Notes: generated from the letters alone by a model not told the origin. Positions 1 to 7,972 are shown, counted from the stretch's first letter. The stretch: 11,464 nt of DNA from CAXTTV01 sp964247295 (GCA_964247295.1 CAXTTV010000158.1:1-11464), one strand, 5' to 3'. Numbers and translations: made by a program.

Positions 1-51
1 GGGTGGGGGCGGACGGGCCGGGCTGGTTTATCCACCACGGCGGCCTTGAAC
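1..51. other. Sequence downstream of the STAND-NYN stop codon
   Basis: Fifty-one bases, the first 26 very G-rich on the plus strand. I see no hairpin with a T-run on the minus strand, so the terminator of the STAND-NYN gene is not in the window or is not intrinsic. Confidence 0.4.
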
Positions 52-3000
52 TCAATGTAGGAGCGCATCCAGATCGTCAATGAAGAAATCTGACTCCTCA
101 AAGCCTTTTAGCCGGCGCTTTTGTTTTCGTTGCGCCTCCAGTTCATAATACTTGGTAGACAGGTGCGAACTGCTTTTTGAGGCAAGCAGGCGTACTGTAT
201 GACCACTGTCGAGGAGGCTGTGGATCTTTGTATAGAAATCTCGGTCTCCGCTGACAAGGATATAGATGTCCGGTTTACTATGGAAAGACTCAAAGGTAAT
301 GCTTTCGAGCATCACAAAGTCAGTTGTATTTTCTTTGGCGCGCCCCTGTTGTAAAGCTGGTGCAGGCGTCCCAAACATAAATCCGGCCTTTTCTAACTCC
401 TGGCTGATGCCTTCCGCGTTCACAATATTACGAGGATCGGCACAGGCCCAGCAGCAGACAAGTTCGCCAAAGCGCGAAGCGTAATAAGATAGTAGTCTCC
501 CGAACCCGCGCGCCGTCATATTCCTGGAGGCCAGTTGCCAGACGTTCTCAAGATCCACAAAGATCCCAACGCGCTGATGCTTTTTCAAAAGCTTTGCGTG
601 TTGCCAGGCAATAATTCCCTCGGGTTGGTGACGCAGAAACGTGAGCAGCATCTCCCCTTTAATTTTTAGTGAGTTCCCCTGCCGTTCCACAATATCTCGG
701 GCCTCTAACTGCTGAAACACATCGCGTGATTTGACCGCCTCAAACGCCTCCCAGGCCGAAAGGTATTCTTGTTTTGGAGGCAGGGTTTTCGCCAGCGCGA
801 TCGCGGCCTCCATCTCTTCTAGTGAGAGGACCGAGGGATTAAATGTGGAGGTCGGAAATGTTTGGGGATCTCTCGCCAGTTCCCCAGCTAACTGATCAAT
901 ATCTCCGGGCGCGAGCGCGAGCCGATGCTCAATGTTCAAGCGCTCAAGGCCGGCTGAGGCCAGGCGAGCAACAAGATAAGGCTGCCCCATAGTCTGAACA
1001 TATATGCGCTCTATCGTGGCCTCTGGCAACACCACGGGGCTCTGGCCCAATGGCTGACGCAACATCCGTATAACTGCTGGACGCTGTAGCAGCGTAATCT
1101 GGTAGGCGGATAAGAACAGACTGGTTGTGGGACAGCACTGCTGGATCTGTTTGGGCGTCAGGCTCCCGGCCAGAATAAAGCGTGCGTGATCAAGCTGCTG
1201 TGCCATATTCAACGCATTAAGAATGGGCGTGACTGTGACAGCTTGAACATCGTCCAGCAGGACGACCAGTTGTTTCCCACCTGTTCGCTTGTGAAGGTGC
1301 TCGAAAAGTTTCTCCAATGGTTGACGAGGGTTAGGATGGTTGATCGAAACCTTTTGAAGATACTCAATATTCAGTCCCTGACGGGCCGCGCTCTCAAGCA
1401 GCCGTTCGCTCAGATGATGAATAAGCTCAGCCAAACTGTGGTGAGAGCTATCCAGCCCCTGAAGTTCAATCAGAAGCGGGTAGACTCCACTCTGTTTTAA
1501 TTCGTATCGCAGCCGATACATTAGTGAACTTTTGCCAATGCGCGGATTCCCATAAAAGTACAGGGAGCGCTCAACCTTCTCGCCTTTTACAAAATTTTGA
1601 GCTCGTTCGATATCGCGTTCACGTCCCTGGAAAAGTTCAAGAGCGTGTTTCTCAGGGTCCAGAGGGCTCTGAGAAAGATAGGGGTTCGGCAATTCATAGC
1701 CAGAGATAGCATACTGACGTAGCAGGTCATGAAAGGTAAACAGGCTTACCTGCTGTGAAAAACTTTTCTGGATGCTTTGCTTGTTCAAGGTCTGGTAGCT
1801 TAGGGTGACCTGGCAATCCGCTTGCTGAGATTTGATCCCGGTGCTTACATTAATTGGCATCGATATGATTGCCTCGCTCATCGACGGGAGGAGATCCAGG
1901 GTTGCCGTCTCTAGAGCGCTAATGTCACCCTGACAGGAGATTTTTACATTTAATATCTCGCTGACACTAGAGTTGATAACACGCATTACCAATGACGTGT
2001 GAGAGACATCGGATGGTAGACCGGCGTTCCGTGGTACCAGCTCAATTCGTGGTTCAGAATGGATCTTCGGGGCCACATCTTTTGTGCTGAGCACTCTATC
2101 AAAGGCATCGACCAGAAACGCAAACGTGTGAAGCGAGCGTTCCTGTTGCGTGAGCTGACGCGTTTCTTTTACGGCTTCTCCCAACTTTTTGATTTTATCG
2201 AGGGTAGCTGAGCGAAAATCAATCTGGGCAAGCTGTGATAGCGCACTCTGAAACAATTTTTTATGATTGCTTTTTTGGGGCAGGAGGCCGTCGATTTTTG
2301 ACTGAAGTTCCTTTTGCCAATGTTTCAGGCTTTTCTGGTCTTTGATCTCTGCCGCGATCTCTCGCATCTTGTCTAGCTCGCTGTTCAACTTGTTCGCGAA
2401 ATCAGGCTCTGGTTCCTTCTGTGCCGGGATCTGGCCATGGCTCTGCTGAGCAGGTTCCTGATAGCTTTTGGTAAGCTGGATCAGCGTCTGGTTGGTAGGT
2501 TCCGTGTTTTTCCAGAGCGCGGGGACCGCCTGCTTATAGCGCTCAAAAGCGTTTTTACCGACGGGCCTCAGGTTGGAGTGATGAGCATAGAACCGGAAAA
2601 GTTCTTGCAGCATCTCTCGTAGAACCTGAGGATCGGGAGTTCCCTGCTTGTACTGGTACTGAAACTCCGATAAAGCGTTTTTAACGGGCTGCTCAAAAGC
2701 TTGTTCCGCCAGTGTAAGATCATCCACCTCTTCTAGAGCCTGTCCCAGTCGGAGCCAGCCCTCACTCTGATAGAAATGGGTGCGAACATAGCCATTGAGC
2801 CAGAGTATCCAGGTTTCTTGTAAAGAGAAGTTCGACAGATTTTTTTTGAACCTGTCCAGCTTTTCCGACTCATATTCGCTTAACGACAGAATAGGGATTG
2901 GTCGGAAGCGCAGCTCCTGAAATTTGCCCAGGACCTCTATCTGCTTCTGGTTATTGTGGGCCTCCATCTCCTGATTAAGTATTGGCCAGACAAGATAACT

Positions 3001-4632
3001 TTCAAGAAGAGGAAGCTTGAGCAGATGTTTGACTAAAAACTGCAGGGCCAGCGCCTGCTGCCTCTGATTGCTTTCCTGTTGAAGAAGCAGTCGGACCGCG
3101 CATGAGAGGGCCAGATACAGGTGGGAGAGCGGAGCCTTGCGGGCCTCTATGCCAGTTTTTAGGATCTCTAAAGCCTGGAAGGGGCTTGCCTGAGCGTCGA
3201 ATTTCGCCAGATTCCAGATCTCTTCCGAGGTTGCCTGCCCTTGCTCATAATGCTTGTACCATTCACTTCGAGAGGACGCCCGACTGTACGCTCCAGCCTT
3301 TGCGAAAAGCAGCCATTCAAGTGCCAGCTCGTGGGACTCAATCCATCTATTATCGTAAATCTCCTCGAAGATCTGAACCGCCCGATGCTTTTCCTCACGA
3401 GTGTCCTCGCGACTGAGCCGCATGGCCTCATTCATCTTCGCGAGCTTATTTTTATCTGGCGATTGTAGGTTCAGGATCGGCGGGAGGATATCCACAAATT
3501 GAGGATAATCTAACGCGTCACGCAAATCTTTAAGCAGATCTGTGCGTAGTGAGGTGAGAGTTACCAACGCCTCTGGAATGTGCCCTGAATGGATAGCCGT
3601 CTCAAGTTTTAAAAGATGTTCATTGTTGAGAAGCGCGTCAGGGAGTTTTGTTTGCTGCTCAAATAGTCGGGGAGAGAAATCACTCACGACTCGTCCCCAG
3701 GACTCGATACTGCCGGGCTCTGCCGGGAGGCGATCTTGAATCTGTTGACGGATCTGGTCTATCGCCGGAGATGACGGCACCTTGGCCAGAACATCTCTCA
3801 GCCGCCGAAGATTCCCCTCCTTAGGAATTGAGCCGGCAAGCTTTCGTAGGTCCTCTGTCGCGTACACGAGAAAGTCACTGTGATCTGCATTTTCCTTAAA
3901 GCAATCGATCAGGTCTCGCTGACGCGAGTCTACATGCTCTGGACGGAAAACTTGTTCATACAAAATTGACCAGAGGAGCGCGTTCCAAAGACCACATCTC
4001 TGGCTCTGACTAAGGTTCTGTTTTGAATAGTGCTTCCCATAGCGACCGGAGATCAGGGAAACCTTCTCCCAGCGATTATCGCCCAGCTCCGGCTTCTCAT
4101 AAACCATGCGTTCCAGTAAATCTTTATTGTCCTGATAATATGCTTTGTCGACAAACACCAGGAGAGATATCAAGCTTTCGAGCGTGCTTAGGCGCTCCTG
4201 AAAAAGCCTCTTTGTAATATTTTTCAGGCGGATCTTTTCCGGTGCTAAGGACTCCTGGTCTGTAATTTCGAGTATGGGTAAGGGAGGTTCTACCGGTGGA
4301 GACGAAGCTCCGTTAGAGCCAGGATGTGTATTTGTGGGTCGGGATACTTGCTGTGGAATCTCTTCAAGAACTTTCACTTCATCAAGCCGATTTTTTCTGA
4401 TCTCTGTTTTATCGCCCGGCGTATTTAGGAGTGACTCTAACCTTGTAATTTCCTTTTTACGATCAGGACGAAAAGCAGTGACACGGACCGTCTCCTCAAG
4501 AGAAGAAAGATCCATCGGTATTGTAGGCTTGCTTGCATCGTTTAGTGGTTCTGAATACTCGGTTCCACACTTAGGACAGAATCTTGCTGTGGGTCTAGCC
4601 CTTAATGTTCCACATTGAGTGCAGGCTGACAT
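52..4632 (-). CDS. Zinc ribbon - helical - Ig-like - STAND/AAA ATPase - NYN nuclease fusion protein
   Basis: Probable NTP-controlled nuclease of 1526 residues. Seen in order: a zinc ribbon with C4, C7, C19 and C22; a polar linker to about 125; a long alpha-helical region (about 130-740) with a TPR-like stretch near 625-655; a charged coiled-coil-like segment (about 740-845); a beta-rich Ig/CARDB-like segment (about 860-965); a P-loop ATPase starting at the GRER box (1003-1006), with Walker A GNPRIGKSS (1028-1036) and Walker B VVLLDD (1123-1128); a winged-helix-like segment (about 1270-1345); and a C-terminal NYN domain (about 1355-1505) with FVDLEN (D1360), D1438 and SGDRD (1461-1465). NYN domains are PIN-like metal-dependent RNases; STAND ATPases are switches that oligomerise on sensing a signal. 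I infer a sensor-switch-effector protein acting in the cytoplasm. The start is supported by GAGGAGG five bases before ATG. No partner gene lies beside it. Substrate and trigger are unknown. Confidence 0.85.
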   Translation of the reverse strand: MSACTQCGTLRARPTARFCPKCGTEYSEPLNDASKPTIPMDLSSLEETVRVTAFRPDRKKEITRLESLLNTPGDKTEIRKNRLDEVKVLEEIPQQVSRPTNTHPGSNGASSPPVEPPLPILEITDQESLAPEKIRLKNITKRLFQERLSTLESLISLLVFVDKAYYQDNKDLLERMVYEKPELGDNRWEKVSLISGRYGKHYSKQNLSQSQRCGLWNALLWSILYEQVFRPEHVDSRQRDLIDCFKENADHSDFLVYATEDLRKLAGSIPKEGNLRRLRDVLAKVPSSPAIDQIRQQIQDRLPAEPGSIESWGRVVSDFSPRLFEQQTKLPDALLNNEHLLKLETAIHSGHIPEALVTLTSLRTDLLKDLRDALDYPQFVDILPPILNLQSPDKNKLAKMNEAMRLSREDTREEKHRAVQIFEEIYDNRWIESHELALEWLLFAKAGAYSRASSRSEWYKHYEQGQATSEEIWNLAKFDAQASPFQALEILKTGIEARKAPLSHLYLALSCAVRLLLQQESNQRQQALALQFLVKHLLKLPLLESYLVWPILNQEMEAHNNQKQIEVLGKFQELRFRPIPILSLSEYESEKLDRFKKNLSNFSLQETWILWLNGYVRTHFYQSEGWLRLGQALEEVDDLTLAEQAFEQPVKNALSEFQYQYKQGTPDPQVLREMLQELFRFYAHHSNLRPVGKNAFERYKQAVPALWKNTEPTNQTLIQLTKSYQEPAQQSHGQIPAQKEPEPDFANKLNSELDKMREIAAEIKDQKSLKHWQKELQSKIDGLLPQKSNHKKLFQSALSQLAQIDFRSATLDKIKKLGEAVKETRQLTQQERSLHTFAFLVDAFDRVLSTKDVAPKIHSEPRIELVPRNAGLPSDVSHTSLVMRVINSSVSEILNVKISCQGDISALETATLDLLPSMSEAIISMPINVSTGIKSQQADCQVTLSYQTLNKQSIQKSFSQQVSLFTFHDLLRQYAISGYELPNPYLSQSPLDPEKHALELFQGRERDIERAQNFVKGEKVERSLYFYGNPRIGKSSLMYRLRYELKQSGVYPLLIELQGLDSSHHSLAELIHHLSERLLESAARQGLNIEYLQKVSINHPNPRQPLEKLFEHLHKRTGGKQLVVLLDDVQAVTVTPILNALNMAQQLDHARFILAGSLTPKQIQQCCPTTSLFLSAYQITLLQRPAVIRMLRQPLGQSPVVLPEATIERIYVQTMGQPYLVARLASAGLERLNIEHRLALAPGDIDQLAGELARDPQTFPTSTFNPSVLSLEEMEAAIALAKTLPPKQEYLSAWEAFEAVKSRDVFQQLEARDIVERQGNSLKIKGEMLLTFLRHQPEGIIAWQHAKLLKKHQRVGIFVDLENVWQLASRNMTARGFGRLLSYYASRFGELVCCWACADPRNIVNAEGISQELEKAGFMFGTPAPALQQGRAKENTTDFVMLESITFESFHSKPDIYILVSGDRDFYTKIHSLLDSGHTVRLLASKSSSHLSTKYYELEAQRKQKRRLKGFEESDFFIDDLDALLH

Positions 4633-4637
4633 TGAGT

Positions 4638-4644
4638 CCTCCTC
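4638..4644 (-). promoter_or_regulatory. Shine-Dalgarno of the STAND-NYN gene
   Basis: The minus strand reads GAGGAGG, then ACTCA, then ATG. This near-perfect ribosome binding site at a 5-nt spacing fixes the start at 4632, so the zinc ribbon is part of the protein. Confidence 0.8.
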
Positions 4645-4736
4645 TACCAGGAGATCGATCTAAAACAACATAGAGAGAAGCCAGATCGCCCGTTTTGAGC
4701 TAGCATACAGGCGTCAAGCTGCATAGATGCATATCT

Positions 4737-4753
4737 ACAGATATTACATCTGT
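4737..4753. promoter_or_regulatory. Inverted repeat ACAGAT-N5-ATCTGT in the STAND-NYN leader
   Basis: A perfect 6-bp dyad with a 5-nt centre lies about 40-55 nt downstream of the predicted transcription start. A weaker dyad, AGTGA-N7-TCACT (4761-4777), is next to it. The layout fits a repressor operator or a leader hairpin; no regulator can be named. Confidence 0.3.
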
Positions 4754-4798
4754 CATAGATAGTGATGTGATTTCACTTTCCGCATCTTCCGCTCATCT

Positions 4799-4827
4799 TG
4801 TATATCAAAATGATAAACTGAAGTCAA
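4799..4827 (-). promoter_or_regulatory. Sigma-70-type promoter for the STAND-NYN gene
   Basis: The minus strand carries TTGACT (4827-4822), a 17-nt spacer and TATACA (4804-4799). Each box differs from consensus at one position. Transcription would start near 4792 and leave a leader of about 160 nt before the ATG at 4632. The match is by eye only. Confidence 0.5.
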
Positions 4828-5027
4828 GTGAGTTTTTCACGCTCCCCAAGTTAAAGATAGAAAATAAAGTTGTTTTTCTAAAAGCTTGTTAGTACTTTTA
4901 TAGGTCCATAATGTTTCGAGCATATGATGATTGGCTCTGTTCAAAATGAAGCTTACGGAACAGAGTGCGGGAAAATCTGGAGACCAGGGAGTGTCAGATC
5001 ACGCCTCCAGTCTCCACTTACAACAAG

Positions 5028-6311
5028 TTATACGCGAACCGGAGCAGATTTTATCGCTCTGGCGGCGTTTTCGCCGCTATGCATCGCTCCCTGAATGCTG
5101 CTGGATTGGGTATACTCGCCGGCCAGGTACAATCCCTCGATCCCCGTCTGATTGCTGGGCAGGCGATCATAGACTCCTGGTGGTTGATCAAACTGCGCGA
5201 AGGGGATGCGATATACGGCCAACAGTCGCCATGTATTCAGATCATGTTTAGGGAACCAGTCCGCCATGTCCGCGCGGGCGCGGCGGGCGATCTCCTGATC
5301 GTCCTCCTGAGGATTTCCCAAGATGGTCGCGGAAAGCAAGTGCTTGTGTGGTGGGGCGTAGGTCGGAGCGATGTTTGTGAGTAGTACCGCGTTGTTAACA
5401 TACGCCTCTGGGTTCGCGTTCAACAGAATCTTTTTGTGTGTATAAAGCTGCTCTGTTCCCGCGAAATACAGGCAGACGGTACTTCGTGGTTTTGTAGGGA
5501 TCGGCTCACCTTTCAGCCACGATGCCGCAACCGGACTCTCTGTAGCGATCACCACTTTCTCCCCTTTGATTGTCTCACCATTCTCCAGACGCACGCCCTC
5601 CACCTGATTATTGGTAATCAGTAGATCCTTGACTTGGGTATTCAGGCGCAGGCTCCGGTCTGGTAGTGAGTTTGCTATCTGCTCTGGGAGCTTCTGCATC
5701 CCCTCCGCTGGTAGAATGATCTGTCCGCTTGCCAGCATCTTAAAGGTAAATTGAAAAAAGCGAGCGCTAATGGAGAGACCCCGATCTAAATAGATCCCGC
5801 CGTAAAAGGGCCGGGCAAAATTGTTGATAAAGCCCTGCCGCGAAAAACCCAGTCGGAGCAGATAGTCCTCAGTGCTTTCATCTGCACCATCCAGACCCTT
5901 ACCCGCGAAAATCTCACCAGCCGAAAGCCCGATCACCTGGCGAACGAGCCGTAACACTCGCAGCTTATCTGGCAAAGAGATTAAGGGGTTCAGCAGCCCT
6001 GGAAGCAGACTATTGGGATCACGCAATGGATCGGCGATCTCATATTGTTTGGCATCTTTAACCAGGATTGCCCCAGGATCAAAGATCCGTGGTCTAAGCC
6101 CTTCCAGAGAGATCTGCCGCTGGATTGCTGGGTAGGCCGAGAACAGCACCTGAAAGCCGCGATCCAGCCGAAAACCTTCCTCATGCAGATCGGTGCGGAC
6201 CCGACCACCAACCCAATTGGCCTGCTCCAGGACCAGCACCTGCTGACCCGCCGCGACCAGCTCCTTCGCGCAAGTCAACCCTGCCAGACCCGCACCCACA
6301 ATAATAATCAT
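5028..6311 (-). CDS. FAD-dependent oxidoreductase, amine oxidase / phytoene desaturase-like
   Basis: Flavoprotein of 427 residues. The N-terminus has the Rossmann FAD motif GAGLAG (6-11), the ribose-binding acidic residue E29 after a hydrophobic strand, and GGRVRT (35-40), the second FAD motif of the amine-oxidase/phytoene-desaturase superfamily. DRGFQVLF (50-57) follows. The C-terminus has GLYLAGEYT...SIQGAMHSGENAARAI (about 393-421), the closing FAD-binding motif. The length is normal for the family and there is no signal peptide, so it is cytosolic or peripheral to the membrane. The substrate cannot be read from the sequence; relatives act on carotenoids, porphyrinogens or amines. GAGG seven bases before the ATG supports the start. 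It begins 16 nt after the DUF1015 stop codon, so the two genes are probably one transcript. No carotenoid or haem genes are adjacent to settle its role. Confidence 0.85.
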   Translation of the reverse strand: MIIIVGAGLAGLTCAKELVAAGQQVLVLEQANWVGGRVRTDLHEEGFRLDRGFQVLFSAYPAIQRQISLEGLRPRIFDPGAILVKDAKQYEIADPLRDPNSLLPGLLNPLISLPDKLRVLRLVRQVIGLSAGEIFAGKGLDGADESTEDYLLRLGFSRQGFINNFARPFYGGIYLDRGLSISARFFQFTFKMLASGQIILPAEGMQKLPEQIANSLPDRSLRLNTQVKDLLITNNQVEGVRLENGETIKGEKVVIATESPVAASWLKGEPIPTKPRSTVCLYFAGTEQLYTHKKILLNANPEAYVNNAVLLTNIAPTYAPPHKHLLSATILGNPQEDDQEIARRARADMADWFPKHDLNTWRLLAVYRIPFAQFDQPPGVYDRLPSNQTGIEGLYLAGEYTQSSSIQGAMHSGENAARAIKSAPVRV

Positions 6312-6318
6312 CCGTTTT

Positions 6319-6322
6319 CCTC
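6319..6322 (-). promoter_or_regulatory. Shine-Dalgarno of the flavoprotein gene
   Basis: The minus strand reads AGAGG, then AAAACGG, then ATG, a good 7-nt spacing. The site lies inside the 16-nt gap after the DUF1015 stop, which supports co-transcription with independent translation initiation. Confidence 0.65.
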
Positions 6323-6327
6323 TTTTC

Positions 6328-7644
6328 CTACCATAAAGGATTCAAGACCAGTCCCGTAACCAGTTTTGGATAAAAATATGTGGACTTCTGAGGCATCTGA
6401 TCGCTGGCATCCGCGATCTTCCCAATCTGCCGTACCTTTGTCGTATTGAGGAGCAGGACTGCCTGCGCCTCTCCCTCTTCCAAATGAGCTAGAGCTTGCT
6501 CCTCCGAGCGTAGATAGCGCACATAGGTGCCAGCCGCCAGATCCTCGGCGCTCAGCCCCAGCATCTCCTCCAGAACCAACCGATGAGCGATCGCGACATC
6601 CAGCTCATTCCAGGCGGGCGAATGGCCGCTCTGTTGCATCTGAGCCTTGCCCTGAGCGTTTAATTTCAGCAGCCAGACATTCTTTGGAGTTGCCAGCACA
6701 AACGCTGGTACCGTCTGGCCCTCTTGCAGTAGACGGTCAAGTAGGACAGAGCTCTCGGGCTCCGCATTCAGATCCTTGATCGTAAAGAAGCGGCCAAGCT
6801 CCTCTTTTGACAACCGCTGAAGCTGCTGATCTGTAAGATTTGAGATCTGGCGATGCGTTGGCAGGACCACCAGGCCGGGATCATCCACATCGCTTAACGC
6901 CATCATCACAAAATTCACGGCATCGTTTTCGTCCAGTTCCTTGCGAACCGCTCGAACCTCATCCCGGTACGCCAGCGCCGTTTCGTAGCGATGATGTCCA
7001 TCAGCGATATATAATTGCCGTTCCGCGAAGAAGCTCTGGATCTGTGAGATCTCCTGGGGATCGGTAATCGGGTGCAGACGATGGTGTTCTCCCGCCTCAT
7101 CAGTAATCTGCACCTCGGCCTGTTCTCCGTACTGGCTGAGCAAGCGGCGTAAACGGCCTTGAGGATCATCATAGAGGCACATAATCGGGCTAAAATTAGT
7201 TGCGCAGGCATGCAGCAGGCTCAAACGATCTTGCTTGGGCTTACTAAGTGTATGCTCGTGAGGTAGGACTACCCGATCGCTCCAGGGATGCAGACGAACG
7301 CGAGCCAGCAGGCTGGTCCGGGTAAAGGTTTGATCGCCCTGGCGAAAAACCTGTTGATAAAGATAATAGGAGGGTTGTGGGTCCTGGCGGAGAACTCCTT
7401 TTTCTCTCCACTCTGCATAGGTCGCAGACGCGCGTGTATATCGGTTATTCATCTCAGTATCGCTTGAAAACTCCTGACCAAGCTCAAGGCGAATACTATT
7501 GTATGGGCTTACACCATAGTAGCGAGATTGCTCCTCCGGTGAGATCACATCGTAGGGAGGGGTCACAACTTTCGCGATATCATCTACAAACTGGTCCGAA
7601 AAACGGATACCCTGTAATGGGCGCACATCGGCCATATTTTCCAT
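6328..7644 (-). CDS. DUF1015 family protein
   Basis: A 438-residue protein with the hallmarks of the DUF1015 family (COG4198): an opening ADVRPLQGIRF (5-15), TPPYDVI (28-34), HE.T.SKPKQDRL (129-141) and DGHHRYETAL (215-224). DGHHR resembles the ParB/SerK-type fold motif in which free-serine kinases place phosphotransfer residues, so a nucleotide-dependent phosphotransfer role is plausible but unproven. Length is normal for the family. It has no signal peptide or membrane segment. It is the first gene of a probable operon with the flavoprotein. The start is ambiguous: AGGAG lies only 2 nt before the first ATG (7644) but 11 nt before a second ATG at codon 4 (7635), and family members usually begin close to MAD-(I/V)-RP. 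The true protein is therefore probably 435 residues. Assignment to the family is firm; function is unknown. Confidence 0.85.
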   Translation of the reverse strand: MENMADVRPLQGIRFSDQFVDDIAKVVTPPYDVISPEEQSRYYGVSPYNSIRLELGQEFSSDTEMNNRYTRASATYAEWREKGVLRQDPQPSYYLYQQVFRQGDQTFTRTSLLARVRLHPWSDRVVLPHEHTLSKPKQDRLSLLHACATNFSPIMCLYDDPQGRLRRLLSQYGEQAEVQITDEAGEHHRLHPITDPQEISQIQSFFAERQLYIADGHHRYETALAYRDEVRAVRKELDENDAVNFVMMALSDVDDPGLVVLPTHRQISNLTDQQLQRLSKEELGRFFTIKDLNAEPESSVLLDRLLQEGQTVPAFVLATPKNVWLLKLNAQGKAQMQQSGHSPAWNELDVAIAHRLVLEEMLGLSAEDLAAGTYVRYLRSEEQALAHLEEGEAQAVLLLNTTKVRQIGKIADASDQMPQKSTYFYPKLVTGLVLNPLW

Positions 7645-7712
7645 ATCTCCTGATCCACTATTTTACGGGAAGCGCAGACCGCTTGAGAGCATTCTTTCTG
7701 GCTTCCTTCCCT

Positions 7713-7721
7713 ATTTTATCA
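7713..7721 (-). promoter_or_regulatory. Possible extended -10 for the DUF1015-flavoprotein operon
   Basis: The minus strand reads TGATAAAAT, a TGn extended -10 followed by TAAAAT, about 70 nt upstream of the DUF1015 start. There is no good -35 at 16-18 nt, so this is a weak call. Confidence 0.25.
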
Positions 7722-7821
7722 CCGCCGGGCGAGTCCACCTCCTTTCCTCTCGCAAATGAGAAGGAGCGGCCCCGTTCCCCTTGCCCCTGGTGGTATTGCT
7801 CAGATGGTTGCGGAGTTTGTC

Positions 7822-7871
7822 GGTGAGCAGAGAACCTGTCCTACGCCACGTACACGGGTTCTCTGCTCACC
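7822..7871. repeat. Perfect 15-bp inverted repeat (hairpin)
   Basis: The arms GGTGAGCAGAGAACC (7822-7836) and GGTTCTCTGCTCACC (7857-7871) are exact reverse complements. The stem could extend inward by three pairs (one a wobble), leaving a 14-nt loop. No T-run follows on either strand, so it is not a classical intrinsic terminator. It could be a REP- or MITE-like element, a protein-binding site or a transcript-stabilising structure. Confidence 0.7.
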
Positions 7872-7917
7872 AACTGCCACTGCAAAAGATGGACTGCGCC
7901 CTGCCCCTGGCTGGTCC

Positions 7918-7946
7918 TTGACATGATCAAAACTATACTGTATATT
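7918..7946 (+). promoter_or_regulatory. Near-consensus sigma-70-type promoter
   Basis: TTGACA (7918-7923), exactly 17 nt, then TATATT (7941-7946): 11 of 12 consensus positions at the optimal spacing. Transcription would start near 7953, about 410 nt upstream of the pseudokinase-Rieske start. It may drive that gene through a long leader, or a separate small RNA. Confidence 0.5.
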
Positions 7947-7958
7947 TAGTATGTGATT

Positions 7959-7972
7959 TGAACATATGTTCA
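7959..7972. promoter_or_regulatory. LexA-like (SOS-box-like) palindrome
   Basis: TGAACATATGTTCA is a perfect 14-bp palindrome that contains GAAC-N4-GTTC, the Gram-positive LexA/DinR box core. It lies at about +7 to +20 of the promoter at 7918-7946, a position suited to repression. A further half site ATGTTC follows at 7974-7979. No lexA gene is in the window, so the regulator is inferred from the motif only; scanning by eye I found no second GAAC-N4-GTTC in the window. Confidence 0.4.

Larger units (their letters stand above)
4633..5027. other. 395-bp intergenic region between the STAND-NYN gene and the flavoprotein gene
   Basis: AT-rich and without a supportable gene on either strand. It holds the minus-strand promoter and leader of the downstream gene. 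It also has an 8-bp inverted repeat CTCTGTTC/GAACAGAG (4935-4942 and 4958-4965, 15-nt loop) about 65 bases beyond the flavoprotein stop codon. That repeat has no T-run on either side, so it is not a convincing intrinsic terminator. The flavoprotein operon therefore lacks an obvious terminator, and readthrough into the STAND-NYN gene is possible. Confidence 0.6.

Noticed and set aside
4935..4965. Inverted repeat CTCTGTTC/GAACAGAG as terminator of the flavoprotein operon
   Set aside because: The 15-nt loop is long and no T-run follows on either strand; it is described only as part of the intergenic region.
4965..5384. 139-residue plus-strand open frame overlapping the end of the flavoprotein gene
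   Set aside because: Most of it is antisense to the conserved C-terminal FAD motif; no ribosome binding site or family resemblance.
7377..7826. 149-residue plus-strand open frame across the DUF1015 start region
   Set aside because: It is mostly antisense to well-conserved DUF1015 coding sequence and shows no family features.
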